Shown: positions 9,049 to 18,655, numbered from the stretch's first letter. The stretch: DNA of 64,000 bases from Gammaproteobacteria bacterium (GCA_018815325.1 JAHIYE010000021.1:414772-478771), one strand, 5' to 3'. Program-made: numbers and translations. Notes: generated by a model from the sequence alone, not told the origin.

Positions 9049-11250
9049 ATGGTGGGCCAAGGGGACTGTAGCGCGGGTGCTCGGGGTGCAGCAGCCTTGT
9101 CTTGGTGGAATTTCATGTTGAATCTGGCGCCGCAGCCTGACTGGCGTCCGTTTCTACTCGCGCTGCTGGGCCAGCGAAACGCGACTCCCGATTGGCAGCG
9201 GCACTGGCAAAGTGGCGCGGAGGATGTTGTGGGTTTTCTTTCGCGATCGGCCTGGTCATTGGCGCTGGTCGCGCTCTGGCGGCGGGAGCTTGACAGAGGT
9301 CGTCAGATTTGTGTCTGGGTGCCGGACTATTACTGCAACAGTTCACTGGAGCCCTTGCGTCGGCTGGATGTACGGCTGCATTTCTATCCGGTCACGGACG
9401 AACTGGCACCCAACTATGTGAAATGCAGGGAGCAGGCTCGGCAGTTCACGCCAGATCTTTTTGTCCATGTCCACTATTTCGGGCGTCCTGTCCCCGCGAG
9501 CCGCACAAGGGAGTTCTGCAATCATCATGGAGCTTGGCTGATTGAAGATGCTGCGCATGTGCTTTGCCCAATTGGGGATGTGGGCAAGGAGGGTGATTTC
9601 GTTCTTTACAGTCCACATAAACTGCTGGCCATGCCTGCCGGGGCTGTGCTGGTTGTCCGGCCCGACGGATCCTCGCGTCTAGGCAAGGAGATGCTGAGAT
9701 GTTTAGGCGCACCTCCGACGTGGCCGCGGCAACTGGCTGCTTGGGACACGGGCTATAAATGGATGCAGCGGGTCCGGGCAGGAGGGGCGGCCTGGGTGGT
9801 GAAGCGCTTGCTGCAGAAGCTGGGCGTACGAAGCCGGCCGAGCGCGCAGCCGTTTGATGATACCTATCCGCCAGCCCCAGTGGTCTTACCTTCGCCGACA
9901 GTTTCAATTTATGCTATCCGACTGTTAGCCTTGGCAGTGCCGAGGTTAACCGAGGTTGCACGCTGGCGAGAGCGAAACCTGATGTTGATGGACGAGTTGT
10001 TGTCTGATCGTGCCGATTTGCGCCTGATACCGGTAATGCATCCAGGAGGGCAGAAATGGGTACCATATATAGCCAGCTATGAGGCTCCCAACGCCGAGGC
10101 GGCATACCTTGTCATGAGGCAGAGCGGCCTGCCGGCTGCGACTTGGCCGGACCTGCCGCCGGAGGTTGTCGCGCAACCAAAGGAGCATTCTGTGGCAATT
10201 CGTTTGCGTGCGCAGCGGATATATCTTCCCATACATCAATCCTTGCGTGCTTCCACGTTGTTCAGAGGGCTCGCTTCGGCGACTTCGCCGACGAACAGAA
10301 ATGTCGTGAAGATTGGTTGGAATACGTGGGATCGGCAGCAGTGGGACGAGTGGATGCGGCTGGCCGAAACATCAAATCTGCTGCAATCTTGGAGTTACGG
10401 GGAAGCAAAAGCTGTTGTGGGGGGGTGGAAGGTGCGGCGCGGTGTCATCTTCGGTCCTCAAGGTCCGTTAGCCTGCGTTCAGGTACTCCAGAAACAAGTG
10501 GGGGGGCTGATGACGATGACTCGCATCAACAGGGGGCCACTTTTTTTTCATGATACTTCTCCAGAGCTGAGGGCTGCCGCGCTGCTTGCCTTGAGTCGTA
10601 CGTTGGGCGGATGGTACAAGGGGCACGTGTTGTCCTGGGCACCTGAACTCGCATTGAATGGACGGAGTCTTGTCATGTTGGAGCAATGCGGAGTACGGCA
10701 GTTCTCGACTAATTCCTGGGAGACGTCGTTGATCGACCTGCATCAGGATGAGATCCAACTGCGCACCCAGCTTGCAGGACGGTGGCGCAATATGCTCACC
10801 ATAGCACAAAGGCAGGAAGTGATAGTCGAGTGTCTGAATGACGAGACAAGTTTTGAAGTGTTACTGATGCATTGTTTGGACATGCTGCGGGGCAAGCAGG
10901 TGAATTTCCCCGCAGACCTTTACCGCGAGTTACGGCGGCAGTTGATTCTGGCGCAAACCCCAGGGATGTTGTTGGCTATACGAGCAGGGGGGGAAATAAT
11001 ATCTGCAATATGGGTAGTCCGGCACGGCAACACGGCCACCTATCTATTGGGGTGGAGCGGGACACAGGGGCGAAGGTGGAATGCCCATTACCTGCTTCTG
11101 TGGGATGCGATGTTGCGGCTGAAGCGACTCGGCGTTAACGGGTTTGATACCGGGGGGATCGATGACGAGAACACCAGTGGCATTGCCGCTTTCAAGCTTG
11201 GCCTTGGAGGCGTGCGTTGCAGTTTGGTAGGCGAAGGCTGGTGTTATTAA
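9049..11250 (+). CDS. Aminotransferase-like (DegT type) and FemAB/GNAT-like fusion protein
   Basis: A protein of about 733 residues that joins two enzyme folds. The first 420 residues resemble fold-type I aminotransferases of the DegT/sugar aminotransferase group, with EDAAH (Asp near 167) and SPHKLL, where Lys near 191 would bind PLP. The rest resembles the FemAB/GNAT acyltransferases often found in polysaccharide loci. An enzyme that makes an amino sugar and then acylates the amine is a natural reading, but it is inferred. The start is uncertain: ATG 9049 has GGAGG ten bases upstream, TTG 9025 and ATG 9115 (GGTGGA five bases before) are alternatives. Poly-G runs occur at 10419, 10500 and 10987. 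Confidence 0.8.
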   Translation: MVGQGDCSAGARGAAALSWWNFMLNLAPQPDWRPFLLALLGQRNATPDWQRHWQSGAEDVVGFLSRSAWSLALVALWRRELDRGRQICVWVPDYYCNSSLEPLRRLDVRLHFYPVTDELAPNYVKCREQARQFTPDLFVHVHYFGRPVPASRTREFCNHHGAWLIEDAAHVLCPIGDVGKEGDFVLYSPHKLLAMPAGAVLVVRPDGSSRLGKEMLRCLGAPPTWPRQLAAWDTGYKWMQRVRAGGAAWVVKRLLQKLGVRSRPSAQPFDDTYPPAPVVLPSPTVSIYAIRLLALAVPRLTEVARWRERNLMLMDELLSDRADLRLIPVMHPGGQKWVPYIASYEAPNAEAAYLVMRQSGLPAATWPDLPPEVVAQPKEHSVAIRLRAQRIYLPIHQSLRASTLFRGLASATSPTNRNVVKIGWNTWDRQQWDEWMRLAETSNLLQSWSYGEAKAVVGGWKVRRGVIFGPQGPLACVQVLQKQVGGLMTMTRINRGPLFFHDTSPELRAAALLALSRTLGGWYKGHVLSWAPELALNGRSLVMLEQCGVRQFSTNSWETSLIDLHQDEIQLRTQLAGRWRNMLTIAQRQEVIVECLNDETSFEVLLMHCLDMLRGKQVNFPADLYRELRRQLILAQTPGMLLAIRAGGEIISAIWVVRHGNTATYLLGWSGTQGRRWNAHYLLLWDAMLRLKRLGVNGFDTGGIDDENTSGIAAFKLGLGGVRCSLVGEGWCY

Positions 11251-12449
11251 TGGATATGTGGAAAGATCATGGCGAAGAAGGTGCAAAGGGCAAAAAACTG
11301 CCGCACCGCATTCTGCACGTGGTGGATGATTTTTCGACTGGAAATACGGGTGTTACGAGTTCGGTCCGCCAGATTGCACAATGGCAGGCGCAGCATTGTG
11401 ACTGGGTCGGTGTGCACGCGACAGGCCCCGTCGATTTGCCGGTGCCCGCAGGTGTGTCATTGATTCTGTCCCCTGCTCATCGATTTACCAGCCGCTGGCG
11501 TTACCCCGCCCATGGTAGCAAGGGTTTGCTGGATATCGTTCGCGAGCACCGAGTTACTCATCTTCATGTCCACGAATTCTGGCGGGGAGGGTTTGTTGTG
11601 GCTATGCGGGTGGCCCATACCGCGGGTATACCGGTTGTGCTAAGTGCGCATGGGGCGACATCTCCCTGGGCGTTGTATGGCCAAGGATGGGTAAAACGGA
11701 TAAAGAAGCAGGCATATTGGCATCTGTTCGCACGGCATCTATTGCTGTCATGGGCGGCGTTGCATGCTGTGACCCCGCTGGAGCAGCGTCATATGCGGCA
11801 GTTCTTTGGACGTGAACCGCAAGCCATCATCCCAAATGCCCTCCACGAGATTCCCGATCTCATGTCTTTTGACGGGCAAGGGCCATTTAGGGACCGTAGG
11901 CGGCTAGTTTTTCTTGGGCGTCTTCATCCGGTCAAAGGTGTCGATGGGCTGATCCAGGCGTTTCATCGGGCGAGGCTGCGCGGCGAATGGGAGTTGCTGA
12001 TTGTCGGGCCGGAGGAAATCCCGGCATACGCCCAAGAACTCAAAGATATGGCAAAAGAGGGGGAGAGGGCTGGCGATATCCAGTTTCTTGAGGCTTGCCA
12101 TGGGGCGGAAAAATGGGGCCTGTTAGCGTCGGCATGGGTCGTCGTTGTTCCTTCGCATACGGAGGTGATTGGCATGGTCAATCTGGAGGCAGCAACCGCA
12201 GGAGCGCCGACGATCACGACAACCGCCACCGGTCTTGAGGAGTGGACTGACTCGGGTGGAGTCCTGATCGATCACACGCTGGACAGCCTGATTTTCGCGC
12301 TCGAGCACGTTGGCAACTGGGGCGCAATGGAGCGTCTTAGGCGGGGGGAGCAATGTAGGTCATATGTAATGAGAAAATATAGTATGGATTCTGTCGGACG
12401 CGAATGGCTGCGCTTTTATGCCCGCCTAGCGGATCAAGTACGTGAATGA
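11250..12449 (+). CDS. Family 4 glycosyltransferase
   Basis: A 399-residue GT-B fold protein. The N-terminal domain opens with HRILHVVDDFSTGN and includes a Gly-rich acceptor loop. The C-terminal domain has LVFLGRLHPVKGVDGLIQAF and the donor-binding E-x7-E region EVIGMVNLEAATAG, the pattern of retaining GT4 enzymes. It should add one sugar to the lipid-linked repeat unit in the cytoplasm. Its ATG shares one base with the stop of the fusion protein upstream, so translation is probably coupled. Confidence 0.9.
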   Translation: MDMWKDHGEEGAKGKKLPHRILHVVDDFSTGNTGVTSSVRQIAQWQAQHCDWVGVHATGPVDLPVPAGVSLILSPAHRFTSRWRYPAHGSKGLLDIVREHRVTHLHVHEFWRGGFVVAMRVAHTAGIPVVLSAHGATSPWALYGQGWVKRIKKQAYWHLFARHLLLSWAALHAVTPLEQRHMRQFFGREPQAIIPNALHEIPDLMSFDGQGPFRDRRRLVFLGRLHPVKGVDGLIQAFHRARLRGEWELLIVGPEEIPAYAQELKDMAKEGERAGDIQFLEACHGAEKWGLLASAWVVVVPSHTEVIGMVNLEAATAGAPTITTTATGLEEWTDSGGVLIDHTLDSLIFALEHVGNWGAMERLRRGEQCRSYVMRKYSMDSVGREWLRFYARLADQVRE

Positions 12450-12463
12450 GGCTGGAAATCTGT

Positions 12464-13519
12464 ATGCAAACAAAAAAATTCACAAATAAAGTCTTATTAA
12501 TTACGGGGGGCACAGGTTCGTTTGGGGGGGCGGTGCTTAAGCGCTTTTTAGGCAATGGGATTGCCGAAATTCGAATCTTTAGCCGCGACGAGAAAAAACA
12601 GGATGACTTGCGAAAGCGGTACTCTCATCCGAAGCTCAAGTTCTATATCGGAGATGTGCGCGACAGTCGCAGTTTGAGCGTGGCCATGCGTGGTGTGGAC
12701 TATGTGTTTCACGCTGCAGCGTTAAAACAGGTGCCTTCGTGCGAATTCCATCCTATGGAAGCAGTGCGCACCAACGTACTCGGTACTGAGAATGTGCTGG
12801 AGGCAGCCATTGCCGCAGGCGTGCAGCGTGTGGTCTGTTTGAGCACAGACAAGGCAGTCTATCCGATCAATGCGATGGGGATCAGCAAAGCATTGATGGA
12901 GAAAATCATGGTGGCCACCAGCCGAAATCTGGAGAGCACGAACACGATCATCTGCGGCACACGCTATGGAAATGTTATGGCTTCGCGGGGTTCCGTGATT
13001 CCGCTCTTTGTGGATCAGGTGTTAACAGGTAAGCCAATTACGATTACCGATCCGTGCATGACCCGTTTCATGATGACATTGGATGAGGCTGTGGATCTGG
13101 TGCTTTACGCCTTCGTGCATGGCAGGAATGGTGACATCTTTGTGCAGAAGGCTCCTGCTGCGACGGTACACGTTCTGGCGCAGGCCATACTTGAATTAAT
13201 GGGAAGGCCCGATCATCCAATCAATGAGATTGGCACCCGTCACGGCGAGAAACTGTATGAGGCTTTGCTGGGGCGTGAGGAGTTGGCTTGTGCCGAAGAC
13301 TTATGCAATTATTTTCGGATTCCGCCTGATACGCGAGACTTGAATTATTGCAAGTTTGTGGAGGAAGGCGAACGCCGTATTACCCAAAGCACGCACGGAG
13401 AAGACTACAACTCTCATAACACAACACGTCTAGACGTCGCGGGCATGAAAGCCATGCTGCTTAAACTGGAATTCATGCAACGAGTTGTGCGTGGCGAAGC
13501 AGCTGTTGTGGAAGACTGA
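12464..13519 (+). CDS. capE: UDP-GlcNAc 4,6-dehydratase/5-epimerase (CapE/WbjB/FnlA type)
   Basis: A 351-residue extended short-chain dehydrogenase. GGTGSFG (15-21) binds NADP and STDKAVYPINAMGISK holds the active-site region, where Met 138 takes the place of the usual Tyr (MxxxK, 138-142). That replacement is normal in CapE/FlaA1 enzymes and is not a defect. It starts the UDP-L-FucNAc pathway from UDP-GlcNAc. ATG 12464 is preferred (GGAAA five bases upstream) over ATG 12446, which overlaps the previous stop. The 5' end is AT-rich compared with the genes before it, a sign of separate origin. Confidence 0.92.
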   Translation: MQTKKFTNKVLLITGGTGSFGGAVLKRFLGNGIAEIRIFSRDEKKQDDLRKRYSHPKLKFYIGDVRDSRSLSVAMRGVDYVFHAAALKQVPSCEFHPMEAVRTNVLGTENVLEAAIAAGVQRVVCLSTDKAVYPINAMGISKALMEKIMVATSRNLESTNTIICGTRYGNVMASRGSVIPLFVDQVLTGKPITITDPCMTRFMMTLDEAVDLVLYAFVHGRNGDIFVQKAPAATVHVLAQAILELMGRPDHPINEIGTRHGEKLYEALLGREELACAEDLCNYFRIPPDTRDLNYCKFVEEGERRITQSTHGEDYNSHNTTRLDVAGMKAMLLKLEFMQRVVRGEAAVVED

Positions 13520-13523
13520 GCAC

Positions 13524-14651
13524 ATGCGGGTACTGATTACTGGCGCTAATGGCTTTATAGGCCAGAACTTGCAGTTGCGCTTGCGGGAGCGCAGCGATGT
13601 TCAAGTAGTCCATTTTACCCGTAACAATAAGTCGGAGCAACTTGAGAAGCTACTTGATGGAGTAAGTTTTGTATTCCACCTAGCAGGTATTAACCGACCG
13701 CAGGATTCAAAGGAATTTGCATTAGGTAACACTAAATTCACCCGGGATTTGTGTCATGCCGTAGTTTCCGTTGCACGTTCAGTCGGAAAGCCAATTCCAA
13801 TTTTGTATACGTCCTCAACCCAAGCAGCGCGAGACAATGATTATGGGCGCAGCAAACGTGATGCAGAAGCTGCGTTGTCAGTGACTGCACGGGATCCTCT
13901 CGTTCCGGTACATGTGTTCCGCCTCCCGAATGTGTTTGGCAAGTGGTGTAGGCCAAATTACAACTCGGCGGTGGCTACCTTTTGCCACAATATTGCGCGA
14001 AATCTGCCGATCCAAGTCAACGATCCGCAGGCCGTCCTGATGCTGGTCTATATCGATGATGTGATCGAACACTTTGTCCAGATCATGGATGGCGCTGCGC
14101 ACATGGTAGGGTCGGATAGCTTTGTGGAGATACAGCCGCAATATGAAATTACAGTAGGCGAGTTGGCTCGACTTATACGTGCCTTCCGGGAAAGCCGAAC
14201 TTCTTTGATGACCGAACACGTGGGCGTTGGCTTGGTACGCGCGCTGTATGCCACTTACGTCAGTTACCTGCCGGTGGAGGCGTTCGCCTACGAGTTGTCG
14301 CGTCACATAGACCAGCGGGGTATCTTCGTAGAAATGATGAAGACGCCGGATTGCGGGCAATTTTCCTTCTTTACCGCCCATCCCGGGGTGACGCGCGGCG
14401 GGCATTACCATCACAGCAAGACCGAGAAATTCCTGGTCATCAAGGGTCAGGCGCTGTTCCGTTTTCGTCACATGCAGACTGCACAGACGCACGAGTTACA
14501 GATCTCCGGCGACAAGCCGCAGGTCGTCGAAACAGTGCCCGGCTGGACACATGACATCACCAACACTGGGCCGGAGGATCTGGTAGTCATGCTGTGGGCC
14601 AACGAGATTTTCGACCGAGCTCGTCCTGACACTTACTATTGCGCGTTGTGA
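13524..14651 (+). CDS. capF: UDP-2-acetamido-2,6-dideoxy-hexulose reductase (CapF/WbjC/FnlB type)
   Basis: A 375-residue bifunctional enzyme. The N-terminal Rossmann domain has GANGFIG (residues 7-13) and a YxxxK site (YGRSK). The C-terminal 120 residues form a cupin with the metal-binding GGHYHHSKTEKF. In the FucNAc pathway the cupin epimerises C3 of the CapE product and the SDR domain reduces C4, giving UDP-6-deoxy-L-talosamine derivative. Length and domain order match CapF. It follows capE by 4 bases and precedes capG, as in Staphylococcus capsule and P. aeruginosa O11 loci. Confidence 0.93.
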   Translation: MRVLITGANGFIGQNLQLRLRERSDVQVVHFTRNNKSEQLEKLLDGVSFVFHLAGINRPQDSKEFALGNTKFTRDLCHAVVSVARSVGKPIPILYTSSTQAARDNDYGRSKRDAEAALSVTARDPLVPVHVFRLPNVFGKWCRPNYNSAVATFCHNIARNLPIQVNDPQAVLMLVYIDDVIEHFVQIMDGAAHMVGSDSFVEIQPQYEITVGELARLIRAFRESRTSLMTEHVGVGLVRALYATYVSYLPVEAFAYELSRHIDQRGIFVEMMKTPDCGQFSFFTAHPGVTRGGHYHHSKTEKFLVIKGQALFRFRHMQTAQTHELQISGDKPQVVETVPGWTHDITNTGPEDLVVMLWANEIFDRARPDTYYCAL

Positions 14652-14671
14652 CCGCATTGGAGAGAGCCAAC

Positions 14672-15826
14672 ATGCTGCATAAGAAACTCAAGGTCATGAC
14701 GGTGGTGGGCACACGGCCTGAGATCATCCGATTATCACGGGTGCTGGCCCGGCTGGACGAGCACTGTGAGCATGTGCTGGTGCACACCGGTCAAAACTAC
14801 GACTACGAACTCAATCAGGTTTTTTTTGACGATCTAGGGGTGCGCAAGCCGGATCATTTTTTGAACAGCGCAGCCAATGCTAGCAGTGCGGCGCACACCA
14901 TCGGCAATCTAATCATTGCCGTGGATCAAGTGCTGGCAGATGTGCAGCCCGAGACCATGCTGGTGCTAGGCGATACCAATAGTTGCTTGGCGGTGATTCC
15001 AGCCAAGCGGCGAAAGATTCCGATCTTTCACATGGAAGCGGGGAACCGCTGCTTTGATCAACGTGTACCAGAGGAAATCAATCGGCGCATCGTGGACCAC
15101 ACGGCCGATGTGAACCTAACCTACAGCACCATCGCGCGTGACTACCTTCTGCGCGAGGGGCTGCCGCCCGATTTGGTCATCAAAACTGGCAGTCCCATGC
15201 TTGAGGTGCTGACGCATTATCGTTCGCGCATTGAGGCGTCTGACGTGTTGCAGCGGCTGAGTTTACGGACGGAGCAATATTTTTTGGTCAGCGCGCACAG
15301 GGAAGAGAACATCGAGTCGTCGCAGTCTTTTGCCAAGCTGGTGGCGGTACTCAATACCGTGGCGGAAGACCACGGCCTGCCGGTGATCGTGTCCACCCAC
15401 CCGCGCACGCAAAAGCGCATTGACGCCACGGGCGCGTGCTTTCATCCGCAGGTGCGACTGCTGAAGCCACTAGGGTTTTATGATTACGTGAGGCTGCAAC
15501 TCTCTGCACTTACAGTACTGTCAGATAGCGGTACCATTAACGAAGAATCGTCCATCCTGAACTTTCCAGCATTGAACCTGCGCGAGGCACATGAACGCCC
15601 CGAGGGTATGGAGGAGGCTGCCGTGATGATGGTGGGATTGGAAGTGGATCGCGTGTTGCAGGGTTTGACTATTCTGGCAACGCAACCGCGCGGCGAGGAC
15701 CGAAATGATCCACATGGTATCCGTCTGGTGGCCGACTACAGTATTCCGAATGTGTCTGACAAGGTGTTGCGTATTCTCCATAGCTATACCGACTACGTGA
15801 ACCGCGTGGTGTGGAAGAAATACTGA
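14672..15826 (+). CDS. capG: UDP-GlcNAc 2-epimerase family enzyme, non-hydrolysing (CapG/WbjD/FnlC; WecB-like)
   Basis: A 384-residue enzyme of the WecB family: VVGTRPEIIRLS at the N-terminus, HMEAGNRCFDQRVPEEINRRIVD in the middle as two conserved blocks, and SDSGTINEESS in the UDP-binding region. Beside capE and capF it is expected to convert the CapF product to UDP-N-acetyl-L-fucosamine by inverting C2, rather than to make UDP-ManNAc. The ATG at 14672 has GGAGAG seven bases before it. The set capE-capF-capG is complete here. Confidence 0.92.
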   Translation: MLHKKLKVMTVVGTRPEIIRLSRVLARLDEHCEHVLVHTGQNYDYELNQVFFDDLGVRKPDHFLNSAANASSAAHTIGNLIIAVDQVLADVQPETMLVLGDTNSCLAVIPAKRRKIPIFHMEAGNRCFDQRVPEEINRRIVDHTADVNLTYSTIARDYLLREGLPPDLVIKTGSPMLEVLTHYRSRIEASDVLQRLSLRTEQYFLVSAHREENIESSQSFAKLVAVLNTVAEDHGLPVIVSTHPRTQKRIDATGACFHPQVRLLKPLGFYDYVRLQLSALTVLSDSGTINEESSILNFPALNLREAHERPEGMEEAAVMMVGLEVDRVLQGLTILATQPRGEDRNDPHGIRLVADYSIPNVSDKVLRILHSYTDYVNRVVWKKY

Positions 15827-15838
15827 GGCGGGAGGATA

Positions 15839-17074
15839 GTGAAAATCCTGATCGTCAGTCAATATTTCTGGCCCGAAAATTTCAGAATTAATGATCTCTC
15901 TCAAGAATTGGTTCGGCGCGGGCACGATGTGGAGGTGTTGACGGGGATTCCCAATTATCCCGATGGACAAGTGTTCGACGTATACAAGCAAAGCCCTAAA
16001 ACTTTCGGATGCTACAACGGTGCCACAGTGTGGCGGGTGCCGATGTTGGCGCGAGGAAGGGGTGCTTTGCGTTTGTTCTTGAATTACCTGAGCTTTGTGT
16101 TGGGGGCTAGTTTGGTGGGGCCTTGGAAGTTGCGAGGCCTAGAAGTCGATGTCATATTTGTCTTTGAACCATCACCTGTTACGGTAGGGTTGCCGGCGGT
16201 TTTTCTGGGTCGAATCAAGCGTGTGCCGGTTGTCTTTTGGGCCCTTGACTTGTGGCCGGAATCCTTGGCTGCAATAGGCGCTGTCCGTTCACCGCGCGTA
16301 TTGGGCTGGGTCGGATATTTGGTGAAATTCATCTATGAGCGTTGCACTTTGGTGTTGGGGCAATCACGTGGTTTCCTTGGGAATCTCGCCCAGTATTGTT
16401 CAGACAAGCAAAAGATTCGCTACTTTCCTAGTTGGGCGGAAGATGTATTTAATCAGACCAACTTGGTGCCGGCGCCTGAGGTACCTGTGCAAGAAGGTGT
16501 TTTCAATGTGTTGTTTGCCGGAAATGTCGGCGAGGCGCAGGACTTGCCTACTGTTCTAGATGCCGTGGAGGCTTTGAAGGGAAACACTTTGATCCGCTGG
16601 CTCGTAGTGGGGGATGGGCGTAAATCCGATTGGATGCGCTTAGAAATACAACGCCGTGGGCTGCAAGGCAACGTCTTGTTATTGGGGCGGTTCCCTGTGG
16701 AGCGCATGCCGTGTTTCTATGCGCATGCGGATGCACTGCTGGTGTCTTTAAAGAAAGACCCGGTGTTTAGCTTGACTATCCCGGGCAAGGTTCAGTCGTA
16801 CCTGATGGCGGGCATTCCGATTGTCGGTATGCTGGATGGAGAGGCTGCGTCGGTTATTGCGGAGGCGAAGGCCGGACTGGTTTGCGCGGCTGGGGATGCC
16901 GATGGCCTAGCTACAGTCGTCCTTGAGCTGGCGGCCATGAGTGCTGAGGAACGACGTCAACTTGGATTGAATGGGCGTGCTTATGCACAAAAAGAGTTTG
17001 GCCGTGATTTGCTGATGGATCGACTAGAGAACCTTTTGAACGAGGCGATAGATCGATATAGAAAGAATAGGTGA
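15839..17074 (+). CDS. Family 4 glycosyltransferase, WbuB/WbjE type
   Basis: A 411-residue GT4 protein that opens with KILIVSQYFWPENFRINDL, the N-terminus typical of WbuB-like transferases that follow the FucNAc genes in E. coli O26 and P. aeruginosa O11. A probable FucNAc transferase, by context. The start is a GTG at 15839 behind a strong GGGAGGA. The donor-binding region lies around residues 320-345, SYLMAGIPIVGMLDGEAASV. Confidence 0.88.
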   Translation: MKILIVSQYFWPENFRINDLSQELVRRGHDVEVLTGIPNYPDGQVFDVYKQSPKTFGCYNGATVWRVPMLARGRGALRLFLNYLSFVLGASLVGPWKLRGLEVDVIFVFEPSPVTVGLPAVFLGRIKRVPVVFWALDLWPESLAAIGAVRSPRVLGWVGYLVKFIYERCTLVLGQSRGFLGNLAQYCSDKQKIRYFPSWAEDVFNQTNLVPAPEVPVQEGVFNVLFAGNVGEAQDLPTVLDAVEALKGNTLIRWLVVGDGRKSDWMRLEIQRRGLQGNVLLLGRFPVERMPCFYAHADALLVSLKKDPVFSLTIPGKVQSYLMAGIPIVGMLDGEAASVIAEAKAGLVCAAGDADGLATVVLELAAMSAEERRQLGLNGRAYAQKEFGRDLLMDRLENLLNEAIDRYRKNR

Positions 17075-17078
17075 GATC

Positions 17079-18038
17079 GTGATAATGGTGACTGGTGGTA
17101 CAGGCTTTGTTGGGCGTGCTTTGGTACAGGAGTTGGTCGCGCGAAGGCGGTACTCTGTACGGGCTTCAGTACGGCGCGGCAGTCGAGGTGTTGACCAGCT
17201 TGGTACGAGCATGTCTGTTGATGACCTTGCCCCTGAGACCGATTGGGCGCAGGCATTGGTTGGTGTGAATGTTGTGGTGCATACGGCAGCCCGGGTGCAT
17301 GTCATGAACGACAAGGTAGCCGATCCGCTGAGCGAGTTTCGTTACGTCAATGTGAATGGCACATTGAATCTGGCTCGGCAGGCGGCTGCGGTTGGCGTGC
17401 GGCGTTTTGTTTTCATCAGCTCGGTCAAAGTCAATGGCGAGGGTACTTTGACAGGATACCCATTTACTGCAGACGCTGTACCGGCACCGCAAGACGCCTA
17501 CGGTATTTCCAAGTTGGAGGCCGAACAGGGGTTACGACAAATTGCGCTTGAAACGGGAATGGAAGTGGTGGTGATCCGACCGCCATTAGTCTATGGGCAG
17601 GACGTGCGCGCCAATTTCCAAGCGCTGCTGGATGCAGTGGAACGAGGCCTGCCGTTGCCTCTGCGCGCCATTGACAACCGTCGCAGCCTGGTGGCGCTGG
17701 ATAATTTGGTGGATTTCATCATCACCTGCATTAACCATCCTGCTGCCGCCAATCAGACCTTCCTCGTGAGTGACGGCGAAGACGTCTCCACCCCCGAGCT
17801 GATTCGCCGCATGGCCCACGGCATGGGTAGGCCCGCTCGACTGATTCCGGTGCCGGTGTGGTTGGTACATGCGCTTGCAACCTTACTGGGCAAGCGCGAC
17901 ATGGCGCTGCGCCTGTGCGGCTCTTTGCAGGTGGATATTGCCAAGGCGCGCAAGTTATTGGGTTGGGTGCCACCTTTAACGCTGGACGAGGGTTTGAAAA
18001 AAATTCAAAATAGGAGAGAGCGTGAAGCGGGTATTTGA
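17079..18038 (+). CDS. NAD-dependent epimerase/reductase, WbjF/WbpV type
   Basis: A 319-residue extended SDR. TGGTGFVG at the N-terminus binds NAD and YGISK is the catalytic Tyr-Lys pair. By position it matches WbjF in O11 and WbpV in O6 loci; WbpV-type enzymes reduce the 4-keto product of WbpM to UDP-QuiNAc. With the WbpM-type gene at 19038 this would give UDP-QuiNAc as a second amino sugar; that is inference. The GTG at 17079 gives the usual MIxVTGGTGF start; ATG 17085 is possible. Its 3' end overlaps the next gene by 17 bases. Confidence 0.85.
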   Translation: MIMVTGGTGFVGRALVQELVARRRYSVRASVRRGSRGVDQLGTSMSVDDLAPETDWAQALVGVNVVVHTAARVHVMNDKVADPLSEFRYVNVNGTLNLARQAAAVGVRRFVFISSVKVNGEGTLTGYPFTADAVPAPQDAYGISKLEAEQGLRQIALETGMEVVVIRPPLVYGQDVRANFQALLDAVERGLPLPLRAIDNRRSLVALDNLVDFIITCINHPAAANQTFLVSDGEDVSTPELIRRMAHGMGRPARLIPVPVWLVHALATLLGKRDMALRLCGSLQVDIAKARKLLGWVPPLTLDEGLKKIQNRREREAGI

Positions 18039-18582
18039 TTTCTTACTGGCCGTGATAGCCAGTGTCATTGTGTTGGCGCCCATCGTGCTGATAGCCGCGC
18101 TGGTACGTGTGACTTCTCACGGCCCGGTTTTGTACTGGTCGGACCGCGTTGGGCGCCACAACAAGATATTCAAAATGCCCAAGTTCCGCACTATGCGGGT
18201 GGGTACGCCGGCTGTGGCTACCCATTTGCTGCTTAATCCCAAAGTGTATCTGACGTCGATTGGTTGTTTCCTGCGTAAAAGTAGTCTGGATGAATTGCCG
18301 CAACTATGGAGCATTATTAAAGGCGATATGAGTTTTGTGGGACCCCGCCCCGCCTTGTTTAATCAGGAGGATTTAATCGCCTTACGTACCCAATATGGAG
18401 TGCATGAGTTGATGCCCGGCTTGACTGGATGGGCGCAAATCAATGGAAGGGATGAACTCCCAATCAAAGAAAAAGTTGAGTTGGATGTTGAGTATTTACA
18501 AAAATTCTCACTCTTGTTTGATATGAGAATAATACTACTTACCGCGATTAAAGTGATAATGCGTGATAGTGTGACACATTAA
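18022..18582 (+). CDS. Undecaprenyl-phosphate sugar phosphotransferase (small monotopic PGT)
   Basis: A 186-residue phosphoglycosyl transferase of the PglC/WbaP superfamily. It has one N-terminal hydrophobic re-entrant segment (about residues 7-30), KFRTMR, the catalytic Asp-Glu pair in SLDELPQL, and the block SFVGPRP. The enzyme starts repeat-unit assembly by moving a sugar-1-phosphate onto undecaprenyl phosphate at the inner membrane. It lies where O11 carries wbpL but belongs to the other PGT class, since WbpL is polytopic. The GTG start lies behind AGGAGAGAG within the end of the previous gene. The 3' end is AT-rich. Confidence 0.92.
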   Translation: MKRVFDFLLAVIASVIVLAPIVLIAALVRVTSHGPVLYWSDRVGRHNKIFKMPKFRTMRVGTPAVATHLLLNPKVYLTSIGCFLRKSSLDELPQLWSIIKGDMSFVGPRPALFNQEDLIALRTQYGVHELMPGLTGWAQINGRDELPIKEKVELDVEYLQKFSLLFDMRIILLTAIKVIMRDSVTH

Positions 18583-18655
18583 AGGCGATTCATAATTTTA
18601 GGAGATTAATTTTAGTTATTATCTGTTCTGGAGTTAAATTTAATGAGGACGAATT

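Noticed and set aside
12464..13519. Missing catalytic Tyr in the CapE SDR site
   Set aside because: Met in place of Tyr is the normal state in CapE and FlaA1-type dehydratases, so it is not a defect.
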